A stretch of 60,000 nt of DNA from NCBI RefSeq assembly GCF_029227915.1, contig NC_079887.1, positions 6,388,001 to 6,448,000 on the forward strand. The letters run 5' to 3'. How positions within the stretch are numbered: position 1 is the first letter of the stretch; each line of letters starts with the position of its first letter. Shown here piece by piece: positions 11,780-23,230 of the stretch. The DNA is from Hydractinia symbiolongicarpus. Lineage: Eukaryota; Cnidaria; Hydrozoa; Anthoathecata; Hydractiniidae. The notes under the pieces were generated by a model. The model was not told where the DNA came from, made no database searches, and was given only the letters and a program-made list of their open reading frames with translations. Both the position numbers and the translations under genes were made by a program.

Positions 11780-13590
11780 TTACGTGTTGTTAAACAGTTA
11801 ATTTAAAATAGCGACATTTATTTTGTAATTTAACGTGTTGTTTCTCCGTTTATTTAAAATAGCGTCATTGATTTTGTGATTTAACGTGTTGTTGCTCCGT
11901 TCATTTAAAATAGCGACATTTATTTTGTAATTTAACGTGTTGTTGTTCCGTTCATTTAAAATAACGTCATTGATTTTGTAATTTAACGTGTTGTTTCTCC
12001 GTTCATTTAAAATAGCGACATTTATTTTGTAATTTAACGTGTTGTTTCTCCGTTCATTTAAAATAGCGCCATTGATTTTGTGATTTAACGTGTTGTTGCT
12101 CCGTTCATTTAAAATAGCGACATTTATTTTGTAATTTAACGTGTTGTTGCTCCGTTCATTTAAAATAGCGTCATTGATTTTGTGATTTAACGTGTTGTTT
12201 CTCCGTTCATTTAAAATAGCGTCATTGATTTTGTGATTTAACGTGTTGTTGCTCCGTTCATTTAAAATAGCGTCATTGATTTTGTGATTTAACGTGTTGT
12301 TGCTCCGTTCATTTAAAATAGCGCCATTGATTTTGTGATTTAACGTGTTGTTGCTCCGTTCATTTAAAATAGCGTCATTGATTTTGTAATTTAACGTGTT
12401 GTTGCTCCGTTCATTTAAAATAGCGTCATTGATTTTGTGATTTAACGTGTTGTTGCTCCGTTCATTTAAAATAGCGTCATTGATTTTGTAATTTAACGTG
12501 TTGTTTCTCCGTTCATTTAAAATAGCGTCATTGATTTTGTGATTTAACGTGTTGTTGCTCCGTTCATTTAAAATAGCGTCATTGATTTTGTAGTTTAACG
12601 TGTTGTTTCTCCGTTCATTTAAAATAGCGTCATTGATTTTGTGATTTAACGTGTTGTTGCTCCGTTCATTTAAAATAGCGTCATTGATTTTGTAATTTAA
12701 CGTGTTGTTTCTCCGTTCATTTAAAATAGCGTCATTGATTTTGTAATTTAACGTGTTGTTTCTCCGTTCATTTAAAATAGCGTCATTGATTTTGTAATTT
12801 AACGTGTTGTTGCTCCGTTCATTTAAAATAGCGTCATTGATTTTGTAATTTAACGTGTTGTTTCTCCGTTCATTTAAAATAGCGTCATTGATTTTGTGAT
12901 TTAACGTGTTGTTGCTCCGTTCATTTAAAATAGCGTCATTGATTTTGTGATTTAACGTGTTGTTGCTCCGTTCATTTAAAATAGCGTCATTGATTTTGTA
13001 GTTTACGTGTTGTTTCTCCGTTCATTTAAAATAGCGTCATTGATTTTGTGATTTAACGTGTTGTTGCTCCGTTCATTTAGAATAGCGTCATTGATTTTGT
13101 AATTTAACGTGTTGTTTCTCCGTTCATTTAAAATAGCGTCATTGATTTTGTGATTTAACGTGTTGTTGCTCCGTTCATTTAAAATAGCGACATTTATTTT
13201 GTAATTTAACGTGTTGTTGTTCCGTTCATTTAAAATAACGTCATTGATTTTGTAATTTAACGTGTTGTTGCTCCGTTCATTTAAAATAGCGTCATTGATT
13301 TTGTAATTTAACGTGTTGTTGCTCCGTTCATTTAAAATAGCGTCATTGATTTTGTAATTTGACGTGTTGTTGCTCCGTTCATTTAAAATAGCGACATTTA
13401 TTTTGTAATTTAACGTGTTGTTGTTCCGTTCATTTAAAATAGCGTCATTGATTTTGTAATTTAACGTGTTGTTGCTCCGTTCATTTAAAATAGCGTCATT
13501 GATTTTGTAATTTAACGTGTTGTTGCTCCGTTCTTTTAAAATAGCGTCATTGATTTTGTAATTTAACGTGTTGTTGCTCCGTTCATCTAA
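11780..13590. repeat. 51-bp minisatellite, about 35 copies
   Basis: Units of 51 bp contain TTTAAAATAGCGTCATTGAT, TTTGTGATTTAACGTGTTG and TTGCTCCGTTCA. Because 51 is a multiple of three, the minus strand stays open and reads as a 17-residue repeat (LNERSNNTLNYKINDAI). One 198-residue frame runs 13599-13003 and begins with a methionine. A single-base deletion near 13004 breaks the frame, and the rest of the array is open in a shifted frame until a stop near 11802. Two unit types alternate (TTGCTCC with GTGATTT, TTTCTCC with GTAATTT), which suggests a two-unit higher-order repeat. I take it as non-coding satellite DNA, since no flanking exon joins it. Confidence 0.9.
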
Positions 13591-14730
13591 AACAGTCATG
13601 GAGCAATGTTATTTTCCGGAAAAGGTTTTGCCTTATCATGATCAGTTAAACAAAAACATTAAAAAATTACAGCAGCTACCAGACCCTATTTACCATAAGA
13701 CAATAAAAACAGCCAACTGTTTCTACTAGAGTCTACTAAATTTGAAGTATTTTACTTGTTTAACTTGAAGTACCATAGCTTACTAGCGACAATACAAGTT
13801 GCAGATCAGAGATGTGAGGATAATTAAAATATAACACTTATGTTGGCTAGGATAAAAAGCACCAAGCTGGATAAAAATCTTAACAAAACAGCATTAATAC
13901 AGTTACCTATCTAGCTAGCTGTTTGACACTTTTGTCCACATTTGAAAAATGAGGAGAAACTGCCTGTGTCTCAATATTTCTGTCCAAGATTGTAGGCTGG
14001 CTGTCTAGTATGTATCTTTTTAGCCGTCAACATCTTCACTTAATTATTGAAAGTAAGTACACTATAGTTTCGCATGGGAGCCATAAAACCATATATACAG
14101 CCAATGATGCTAGGTATAAGTATAGAGGCATTTTTTATACCTTCAAGGTCTAAGCTAGTTACAAGACGCAGCGCTTCCATTACAATCTCGCGCAAATGTA
14201 GCGCGTATCAACCTAATGTTTTGGAGAAAATAACATAAAACGCGGAAATCAGCTTATAATCCTGAGCGTTACCAGACACTCCTTTTCTTGTGACTTTGTT
14301 TTTTCTATACGGCACATCGTCGCCAAAGTTTTTAAAAAAATTGAGATAAAAATTACCCTCCTTATCTTTTCGCTATAGAGGGTAAAAAAGATTATATATA
14401 GCACAAATATTCCAGAAAAATACTGTATATGCCGTCTTTACAAAAGTTTTTTAATTTTCACATATTACAACAGCGTTTATTTAAAAAAAATTCGTTGCGA
14501 AGAACTTTAAAAGCTCCATATAAGAGTTCAATTATACATTCACATGATATATCGAAGTGAAAGTTTACTAGAAAAATTTAAATTTGGAATATTAATAATT
14601 ACTGATCGTGTTCACGCTTTTAAGAATATCATTTTCAACATATCTATGGTCTATAGTTTTTCTTTTCCAAGACACATATCGGAAAACAGGTTCGGAATAA
14701 AAACGAACATATTCAAAATGTCACATAAAT
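13591..14730. other. Intergenic DNA, nothing recognised
   Basis: About 1.1 kb without a conserved frame. There is a small inverted pair (TTACCCTC near 14354, GAGGGTAA near 14379) and an AT-rich stretch leading to the 3' side of the cysteine-rich gene. Confidence 0.6.
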
Positions 14731-15048
14731 TCACTTAGTGGTACATTGTTCTTTCAAAAAATATTTGCACGCATCTTTGCAGATACTAAACACGCAAATC
14801 TTTGTACATGTAACAGACTTAACCAGTGGGCAACTTGAGGAAAACCCGCCAGACGTTCTGTATTTATGTATTCGATTTGCCACCGGCAAAATGTTTAGTT
14901 CATCTTCTATTTCATTCTGAATGGAATACATCTTCTTGTAATGTCTTCTTCTATGCTTGCGATTCCGATTTAAGTGTGCAATGTCAATGACATTGAGAAG
15001 TAAAATAAACAATAGCAACATCGCTAAAACAGATCGACTTTTGCACAT
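14731..15048 (-). CDS. Small secreted cysteine-rich protein, 105 aa
   Basis: The frame starts MCKSRS, followed by a strong signal peptide (residues about 7-24, LAMLLLFILLLNVIDIA). A basic stretch (HLNRNRKHRRRHYKK, about 25-39) could be processed by a furin-like enzyme. The C-terminal part holds six cysteines spaced C-x7-C-x3-C-x4-C-x3-C-x7-C, a mirror-symmetric pattern with two CxxxC elements that would fit a helical-hairpin disulfide fold. The protein ends EQCTTK. It is a single exon in the window. I do not recognise the family. Secreted peptides with six cysteines include antimicrobial, signalling and venom-type proteins, and nothing here decides between them. A small cysteine-rich frame is easily over-called, but signal peptide, basic linker and regular cysteines together argue for a real gene. 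Confidence 0.6.
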   Translation of the reverse strand: MCKSRSVLAMLLLFILLLNVIDIAHLNRNRKHRRRHYKKMYSIQNEIEDELNILPVANRIHKYRTSGGFSSSCPLVKSVTCTKICVFSICKDACKYFLKEQCTTK

Positions 15049-15470
15049 AACTAACGAACTAACACTATAATGATAGTTTTCACTAATGATATTTGTAAAA
15101 GCTTTTTACAGAATGACATTCAACACAAGCTACAAAAAACGCGTTGAAGTCACGCAGCACACACATCGTAAAGTTTACAGAACATACGTCACTGGTATAA
15201 ATATTGACAAAAGACAACATATCGACATATAGTGATAGAATGTCATCACAATGAAGATTGTTGGTACAAACAATGATGTGTCAATAATACCATGCCAAAG
15301 ATTGAAACAATATTTGTTAAAAATGTCAACATGACAGAAACTAAAACTGTTAAGGTTTGATAATACTTGTTATAAGAAAGTAATATTAAATTTTATTTTA
15401 TTTTTTATTTTTTAAAGTTTTTTGAACTACACTATCTAAAAAAAGAGATTAAATTTTACTACGAGTATAC
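15049..15470. promoter_or_regulatory. Upstream region of the cysteine-rich gene
   Basis: Because the gene lies on the minus strand, this is its 5' flank. It is AT-rich with no coding signal. I see no clear TATA box placed at a normal distance. Nothing else was recognised up to the 15-bp minisatellite. Confidence 0.3.
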
Positions 15471-15474
15471 AAGC

Positions 15475-16205
15475 TACAAGCTTTCTCGCTACAATTTTTC
15501 TCGCTACATTCTTTCTCGCTACAATCTTTGCTACAAGCTTTCTTGTTACAAGCATTCTTGCTACAAGCTTTCTTGTTACAAGCTTTCTCGTTACAATCTT
15601 TCTCGCTAAAATCTTTGCTACAAGCATTCTTGCTACAAGCTTTCTTGTTACAAGCATTCTTGCTACAAGCTTTCTTGTTACAATCTCTCTCGCTACAAGC
15701 TTTCTTGTGACAAGCATTCTTGCTACAAGCATTCTTGCTACAATCTTTCTTGTTACAAGCTTTCTTGTTACAAGCTTTCTTGTTACAAGCTTTCTCGCTA
15801 CAATTTTTCTCGCTACAATCTTTCTCGCTACAATCTTTGCTACAAGCTTTCTTGCTACAAGCTTTCTTGTTACAAGCTTTCTTGCTACAAGCTTTCGCTG
15901 TACAATATTTCTCGCTACAATCTTTCTCTCTAAAATCTTTCTCGCTACAGTCTTTCTCGTTGCAAGCTTTCTTGCTACAAGCTTTCTTGCTAGAAACTCT
16001 CGCGCTACATGCATTCTCGCTACAAGCTTTCTCTCTAGAAACTTACTCGCTAGAAACTCTCTCGCTACATGCATTCTCCCTACAAGCTTTTTCGCTACAA
16101 GCTTTCTCGCTAGAAACTCTCTCGCTACAAGCTTTTTTCGCTACAAGCTTTCTCGCTAGAAACTCTCTCGCTACATGCATTCTCTCTAAAAGCTTTGGCT
16201 TTCTT
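15475..16205. repeat. 15-bp minisatellite, about 45-50 units
   Basis: Degenerate 15-bp units of the form CTACAAGCTTTCTTG alternate with CATTCTTG, ATCTTTCTCG and AAACTCTCTCG variants. The period is a multiple of three, so several frames stay open and give artificial pentapeptide repeats (KLVAR on the minus strand, LLQAF on the plus). Some units near 16000-16180 carry TAGAAACTCTCTCGCTACA and form a longer local period. I regard the frames as by-products of the repeat. Confidence 0.9.
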
Positions 16206-16660
16206 ACTATGTTAGATACATGAAGTTTAAACTTAACATAGTTCACCTTTTAACGCTTACAATTTTAAGGTAGGCTTAGAATTAAAAATATTTGGTTTTA
16301 AAATTTTCACGGAAATGATTCCGGCATGATTAACGATGGCCTCTACGGCTCACTTCTTTTCTTAATAAAAACACTTCTCCTCTTAGTCAAAACACTTTTC
16401 TTACTTCATCCAAAATCTTCTTTTCCATTCGAAACACTTGTCTTTTAAAGTGTGAAACACTTTTCTTCCATGAACTCAAAATAATTCCCAGACCCAATTT
16501 TGTCCCAAATATTGATTGAGCTAGATTTTAATAATTCCCGTTTTTGAATAAATGATATACCAGCAATTAAGTGTATTAGTGTGGACCATATACGTTAGAC
16601 GAAAATTCTTGTTTATAATAAGGCATTTCTTCATATGAATCAATGCACATTTTTTTCTTA
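16206..16660. other. Intergenic DNA, nothing recognised
   Basis: About 450 bp. It has a loose run of ACACTTNTC words (16370-16470) resembling an eroded short tandem repeat, and no coding signal. Confidence 0.5.
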
Positions 16661-16990
16661 GAATACCAAAATTCTAACCAGACTGGTCATTATTCTTCTC
16701 TATTATAATAGCCGTATTCCGTCTGTCTGTCTCTGCGCGGACCCCCGCTGAGTTAGAAAATGATGTTACGGAAACACAAATATCAAATGCGATCTATTTT
16801 TATCCACTTTGTTGCCACGGGTAAATATAATGGACGGGCGAACCTGTGGATTTTTCCACGGGCAACGACTAGTCTCTTTAATAATAACTGTATTCTGTCT
16901 GTCTTTTTGTGCGCGAGAAAAAAGCCATGTTGCGGAAACACGAAAATACGACTATTTTAAAACCGTACCGTTCACCCGTTCTTTTTATAT
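16661..16990. repeat. Dispersed hairpin repeat, copy 2
   Basis: Shares with copy 1 CTAACCAGACTGGTCATTAT, AATAGCCGTATTCCGTCTG, a decayed hairpin (CCTGTGGATTTTTCCACGGG at about 16850) and ACTAGTCTCTTTAATAATAA. Its two halves each contain a GTCTGTCT run followed by a GCGCG word and TGCGGAAACAC or TACGGAAACAC, so the copy looks like an internal duplication. It is non-coding. Confidence 0.6.
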
Positions 16991-18387
16991 CGCAATTATT
17001 GTATGCAAAGCACGGCTACAGAATCACGTAGACGCAGAACGTGTATTATCACTGATATATAACAAGAAAAGTCAGTTTTCACAGGACAATACAACAGAGC
17101 ATAGACACCTAGCTAGCTATGAACTGTATTTATGCTGTCATATTAAATTTATAATTAGTGTGCTGTTGTTTTATTCTAGGTAGCATTATTTTTGTTGCTT
17201 TTGTGTTACCAATCTAATATAAAACTCATGTTATGCCTAGCTAAGACATGGCTCATGCCTAGCTAAGACATGGCTCATGCGGTGCCTCGAACTGAAAAAA
17301 GAAAGACTCTTTAGACATTTTAACAGCCAAACACAGTTGACTGTATTTCCTTTGTTAAATAAACGTGTTTGGTGAAGGTTTAAGCATTACTGGGGTGATA
17401 ACAAGCTCTTGCCTGTGTTTTTATTTAAACCAAAGTTGTGAGAAAAGGGCATTGGCGCACTGCTATAAGTGCTATACATAAATTTGTTATGAAGTTTCCC
17501 TGCACTAAGTGTAAACGCTGGTACTTCTCAGGAATAATTTTTAAGCTTTTATGTTATTTTATGTTTTATGTTAAGTTATTCGTAGATATAAGAAAAGGCT
17601 GTTCTGCTATGATGAGGTAACAAAAGGATGTTTTTATTTCGATCTTAAGAACGTTGTCATTTGAAAATGTTACACTCGTAAATCAACATCCTTGTGACTG
17701 TTTTACTGGATTTGCCACATACTGTATTTGCGTACTAAAGCGATTCACCTGGCTTACTTTAACTTAATCGCTCAATCTGGCGCTTTGGCACTTGGTCTTC
17801 TTGTAAGTCTCTATAACAATACCTGTATTTTCAAATTGGCTTACCCTGTGTTCCAGTGAACAAACCGCATTAATAATATTAATAATCCCGTACAAGTAAA
17901 TTTCACTACTTCATTCTAACAGCCCGTCTACGATGCACGAAATTTGTAGGACAAGCAGTTACCCGTGAAATTTTCCCCGGGCTAACAACTAGTCTCTTTA
18001 ATAGATGTAACTTGTTCAAAACGGGTGTTCCAGCTTTTTTTCCGGAATCTTTCTCTTTTTCTTTCTCTAATTCTTCAATATCACAAACTTTAACTTAAAT
18101 AATTTTATCGAAGACATAATTTCGCTAGATCCATAGAAATGCATCTTACGAAAATTAATTTCCCCAAATTAGTCATGTGGAGATATTTTGCGATAATTTT
18201 TTCGCAAATAAACTATTCTACAAATTTAGCATTTTTTTTCGCAATTTTATTTCATCCATCTAACTTGCTTAATTTGCACATGCTCACATAACTATCGCAT
18301 AAGATGGCCATTAAATTAAACAAAAAGTCAAAATGTCCTGGGAACGAGGTTGATTTCATGCTTCACTGGATGTCCTATAATTATTTT
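16991..18387. other. Intergenic DNA with a short duplication and repeat fragments
   Basis: No conserved coding segment. A 22-bp direct duplication (CCTAGCTAAGACATGGCTCA) occurs at about 17236-17280. A third hairpin-repeat fragment (ACCCGTGAAATTTTCCCCGG, then CTAGTCTCTTTAATAG) lies near 17960-18005. A TCCTGGGAACGAGGTTG word of the foldback family lies at 18336-18352. Confidence 0.6.
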
Positions 18388-18492
18388 AAGAATTTATCCA
18401 CACTAATTTAAGAAGCTAAAGGCTTGTCTTCACTCTTTATCTCATCATTTAGTGCACAGGTTACACAAAGACTCTTCACAACCGTATTTTAA
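18388..18492 (-). pseudogene. Partial duplicate of the fucosyltransferase 3' end
   Basis: AAGAATTTATCCAC, then AAGAAGCTAAAGGCTTGTCT, then GGTTACACAAAGACTC and CACAACCGTA occur here and again at 19004-19134, the C-terminal coding end of the fucosyltransferase gene. This copy lacks about 30 bp that the gene has after TTATCCAC and carries several point differences. It is a small tandem fragment about 600 bp beyond the end of the gene, on the same strand, and codes for nothing by itself. Confidence 0.75.
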
Positions 18493-18992
18493 GTGAAAAA
18501 GTACCAGCAAATTAAATTGTAATCTTGCTACTTCATTTGTTTACTTTGTCTGCCTTTTAAAGCCACTAAATGGGACAGAAAATACCTGGTATTATTAGAA
18601 CTTTCAATACAACTTCCAGTGCATAGATAACGCAGGCATAACCTTGACGTTTATGTTTTCTTGTGTTTTCATGGTCAAGAGCGTTTCTGTCAGGTTTTTA
18701 AAATTACCATTGCGCATGCGTATGTTGCTTGCGTCGCAAATGTGAGCGAGGTTTTAATTGTCAGCAGCATTTTCTAGATGTTTCAAATAAGTTGAAGTCC
18801 GACCTCTTGCAAATATATTCGAATACAGAAGAAAAATTTTGCATGAAATTTATTTTCTAACTCAAATACTGACAATAAATATAATTATTTTCAAGTTCTT
18901 TACAATATCTAAACTGATTTTAAAAGCTAACAAATTCTCCATCAAGCCAGGCCCAAATTTAAAACGTTTTTGTAGGACTTTTTTATATTTTG
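18493..18992. other. Intergenic spacer, nothing recognised
   Basis: About 500 bp between the fragment duplicate and the end of the fucosyltransferase frame. It is AT-rich and probably contains the 3' UTR of that gene. No coding signal was seen. Confidence 0.5.
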
Positions 18993-20294
18993 TCAAGAAT
19001 TTATCCACGATCGGAAATAATTTTCAGGTTTTCTACAATTTTCCGTACTAATATAAGAAGCTAAAGGCTTGTCTTCACTCTTTATGACATCATTGAGTTT
19101 AGTGCATAGGTTACACAAAGACTCGTCACAACCGTACGGCGGAGAGACTAACTTCCACTTTGTTTTCCATTTGAAATACTCGTTAAATTTTCTATCGTCT
19201 TGATCAATCTCTTTTAAGTGTTCTGCTAAATGTTTTGGTGTTTTAAAACTCATTGCATCTATAAAAGAGCCAGGTATAGCTAATTTTGGATTCGAATAGT
19301 TTGAACCACCAAGTACAATTGGTATCGCATTTGCGCGAAAACCTTGATTCCAATATTTCTCTGTGATTTAATCCTCGCATAAATTATTTTCAGCTGCATA
19401 ATAAAATTTATATTTTATAAGTTCAGTAGTGCATTCTCTATCCGGACAAGCTAATTTGTGATTAAATCGTCTAGCGCAACCACCAGCAACGTCGATAGTT
19501 ATGCCATGCTCTTCTAGTTTGCGAGCCAATTGGTCGCGTAATGTTCCACAATGACCAACAAACCATGCTACTTGTTTCGTTTTGCCTAGTGCGTAATTTG
19601 TACGATCTGGAGGAAGTTCGTGCGTAAGTTTCTTATGCCATCTGTATGGCATTTGTACATCTGATGCTAACCTGTAAGTTATGGACCAGTTAAAGTATTT
19701 ATCTAAAGGCTGCACGTTGGCGGAGTTAAATGGATTTTCTAAAACAAAATACACCCATCTCTGCTTTGGATTTCGGATTTTCATTAGGTTTTCCAGCTCT
19801 CCTAATGAGGGCATATCCCTACCATGAAAAAGGACAGCATCGCTCTCACTAAATCTATTTCGATCGTAAGTCAATTCGCATCGAACAAAATCACATCCGC
19901 ATGTTTTAGTGTAGTCTTTATGCGGTTGGTAATATGGCCAAGGTTTATCTCCAAAAAAGCTAGTGTACACAAGAATGATTTTCTTTTGAACTGTTGAGCT
20001 CTTGATCGTTGTTGTCGAGGTTGAAATGACCGTTGTTGTCGAGGTTGTGCTGTTTGTTGTTGTTGAAGTTGCTGACAATATGGCATTCGAAGTGCTGCTT
20101 TTCCGTAACAGTTCGATATGTCTATCTAAGTTTATTTTTTCCTCAGTTATGACATATTGAGAATGTTTATAAGGCTGTACGTTCACGACCTTAACCTCAG
20201 CATTAAAGTACACAATGAAAATAATGAAGAGTGAAATCGCCACAAGAAAATAAAATGCTTTGGAACAACTTGAGTTGTCCTTTAGAGGAAGCAT
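18993..20294 (-). pseudogene. Alpha-1,3-fucosyltransferase (GT10) with an in-frame stop
   Basis: GT10 enzymes transfer fucose from GDP-fucose to N-acetylglucosamine-containing glycans in the Golgi. This frame has the type II layout: a short cytoplasmic tail (MLPLKDNSSCSK), a membrane anchor (AFYFLVAISLFIIFIVYF), a Ser/Thr-rich stem, then the catalytic domain (KIILVYTSFFG; DAVLFHGRDMP; QRWVYFVLENP; VAWFVGHC; FYYAAENNLCED; ITEKYWNQGFRANAIPIVLG; SFKTPKHLAEHL). An upstream methionine (20465) would add 57 residues, but the one at 20294 fits the family better. At 19368-19370 a TAA replaces the codon normally Tyr in the signature EDYxTEK. The frame then continues unchanged to the natural stop at 18993. 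The rest looks well conserved, so this is either a recent null allele, an assembly error or a very young pseudogene. No intron is visible. Confidence 0.85.
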
Positions 20295-20465
20295 ATTGAT
20301 CACATCTAAATGGAAAATTACAGTCCAAAGTTTTTTCACAAAAAAATAAAAAGTTGAGCAGATCATATGCTTTGAAAAAATTTGCATTTTTTGTGGTTTA
20401 TTGCAGTGCAGGTTCAAAACTCCAGTGATACTAATACATTTTTTATCAATACTAGGCTCCACCAC

Positions 20466-23230
20466 TAGTAGGTCGAATTCCTAGAATTTTTTTCCATTTT
20501 TGAACGCCCCTGAAAATAATCTTTTTCAGGTCCTATTCTCATATCTTATAGTAAGTATAAAAGGTACGAAAATAAAATGGCCGAAATGAAAATGTGAGGA
20601 ACTTATTAAGTGCAAATTTCGGTAAATATCACACTAAACGTCTCCAAAAACAATTCGTATTAATACGTTTTGCACATCGTAAAAATAAGCCGCAAGATAG
20701 CACGAACCCTAATCTATAATCTTTAAGGGTTACTTAATAGAATTAAGAAGAACATTAAAAATTAACAAAATGATTCATTTTTGTATTTCTTTTGTTCCTT
20801 AAAACACGCAGTATTATTTAGTGTTCAACAACAGAAAGTTAAAAAATCTGTTGAAACGTGTATTTAGGAAAATGCGTTTCTATATTCCAAAAAAACTTTC
20901 TAGCAACAAAAATAAAAACAGATACTGCGGAAAATAACAAGCATAAAAATATTTCGTAGATCACCCTTATTAACTTTTCACGAACAACACGATTTGATTT
21001 GAACTGAGACTATCGTGAGCAACATAACTGCCAAAACATGGGTTTTCAAAACATGCAAGATGGAGACCGTTTTTTTATTTTCTTGATTAAGATTAGGATC
21101 TTTCTACAGTTGCACTCATCTTTTCTGTTTCAAAAATTTACAATTTTTTAAACAAAATAGAGTGGTGGTGCATCGAAATCTATTCTTGGTTTAACTTCAA
21201 CCCAGCTCTAAATATTGTACGCAGTGAAATTATACGAAAGCTAATTGGTAGTTACATTTACTCCTCTTTGTATTATGTTTTGTTTGCAGGTACAAAGTTG
21301 ACACACAACTTTATTGACCAATAAACTTGAACAAATGAGCAGTCATAAGGTTTTTACCCAATCAGAATTCATCAAATACCATAATTATTGACATAAAAAA
21401 GCGAATGCGAGAAAAAAAATTTCCTTAAGAGATAGAATAATTATAAAACCAATTAATGAATTTAATTCTTCAATTTCTTAAGGAAAGTTAATATAAAGTA
21501 GACTTAAAACTCATAATTTGATAATCTGTTTAATTATTCTGTGATAAATAAAAGAATTGTGGAAAATTTAAAATTTTTCTTTTGTTGGAAAAAGTACAAA
21601 CCCTGGGCTCTTTTAGAGAATAAACAGGTCACCCTTAACGTCTAGGCATCCGCTTAAATCCCTACACCTCCCCATCACCTTTCTTTTGGGTAACTCTGCG
21701 TATAGACACGCCTACGTGCAGGGGAGGAGGCAGAGAAGGAGGAGTGGGAGAGGGTACAGTCATGTCCATCTGGTGAAAATCAAAAAAAAAGATAAGCATA
21801 AATGGAGACTGAAACACACAAAACAAACACCTTTTATAAACATACCTACTTAAAGTGGGCTGGCACGTTATACTACAAAAAATATTTTCGGCATCTTTTT
21901 TTAATCCCATATATATTCTTAAGAGTTGGTTTAACCATTCGAATAATTTTTGCATGCCTTAATTTCTGTTTACGCCATAAATTTTACGTAACGTCGTCAT
22001 ATTTGAAAATATGCGTTTTTTACTGCTAATGATAATTTCTTGAAGATAAATAAAAACATACGAAGAGCAATGTATTTGTCGCAGCCAAGAAGTACTAGCT
22101 TTTTTTTTTCACCGAAACTGAAGTTGTTGCAAAGGCGGGAATACACAGTAAAACATTTTTTTAGAAATACTTAAAATTTTTCTTTTGAAATTTTCTTTTT
22201 CTATTGTGCGTGTGTGTATACGTGTTTTGAAAAAAAAAAAGTTGCGGAAGTAAAAATATGACGTTGATGCGCAAGGTAGTTTTGTCTGTATGATAATGAT
22301 TTTAAACAAGGAAAAAAAACGTTAAGAAACACGTTCCTGCTGGGTAAAACCATTAACTAAGGAAATATCAAAAAGCTAAAAAAGTTATCAAAAATAATTT
22401 TTCACGTTCCATATCTTTGTTTACCTGGAGCGACTTTGATTTTTTTCAGTCGTCGGTTTCCTTTCCCCTTTTTTTTAAGATACGAAAAATTTAACCGTTC
22501 AGTTGGTAAAAATCGTAAACTTTTGCAACACGTTAAATTAATTTTTATTGCGTTTATTTCTTTTGTAAATATAGGACACGACAGAAATGTTTAGAAAAAA
22601 AAATTCAAATGTTTCTAAATAAATATCTCAGTCTTTTATAAAATCAAAATGGTGTGTTATACTAAAAAAAACAAAGTATTTTGACAAAAACTTTGAAATA
22701 AAAAATACACAAACCTTGAGTCGACTTAACATGTTTATCATTTAGCTTTTCTTACCAATATCTTTCACTTTATTCATAACTTCAAAACAATGAAAGCACA
22801 AAATCGATTCCATACAAACATGTCTGCAAAGAAAACGTGTTTGCAACAGAATGAAGATGTGAATTATTTACAAATTTTAAAAGCAAAATACTTGTTTCTT
22901 CTTTAAAACAATCTTTAAAAATATCTGTTATTGTATACTTCAACCTAAACATAAGAAAAAAACAAAAAAATATTTCTGTTAACCTTTTCTTGCAGTTTAT
23001 TGAACGCTTTCTAACGATTTAACGTTGTTGTCTTGATGATCTAGCGTTTACTTTATTGGCAATGATCTATAACCTTGTTATTGTTCTCCTTCGTGGTGTT
23101 TTTATTTGCTCTCTTCTATTAAAATCGAAACAACAAAGGTGAATTAAATGTGTCTTTTGTTTTAATTAAACGCCGATTAAAGTTTTAAACTAGCTGCTCC
23201 TAATCATTGTTAAAGTAATTAGTCACTTAA
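20466..23230. other. Long intergenic region without a recognised gene
   Basis: About 2.8 kb of AT-rich DNA upstream of the fucosyltransferase. Translations on both strands show only short, low-complexity frames (for example 21662-21955) without motifs. A purine-rich AGGAGGCAGAGAAGGAGGAG stretch lies near 21725. I see no RNA gene. Confidence 0.6.

Noticed and set aside
15436-16246. Repeat proteins (KLVAR- or LLQAF-type) on both strands
   Set aside because: The 15-bp period keeps several frames open at once; nothing supports translation.
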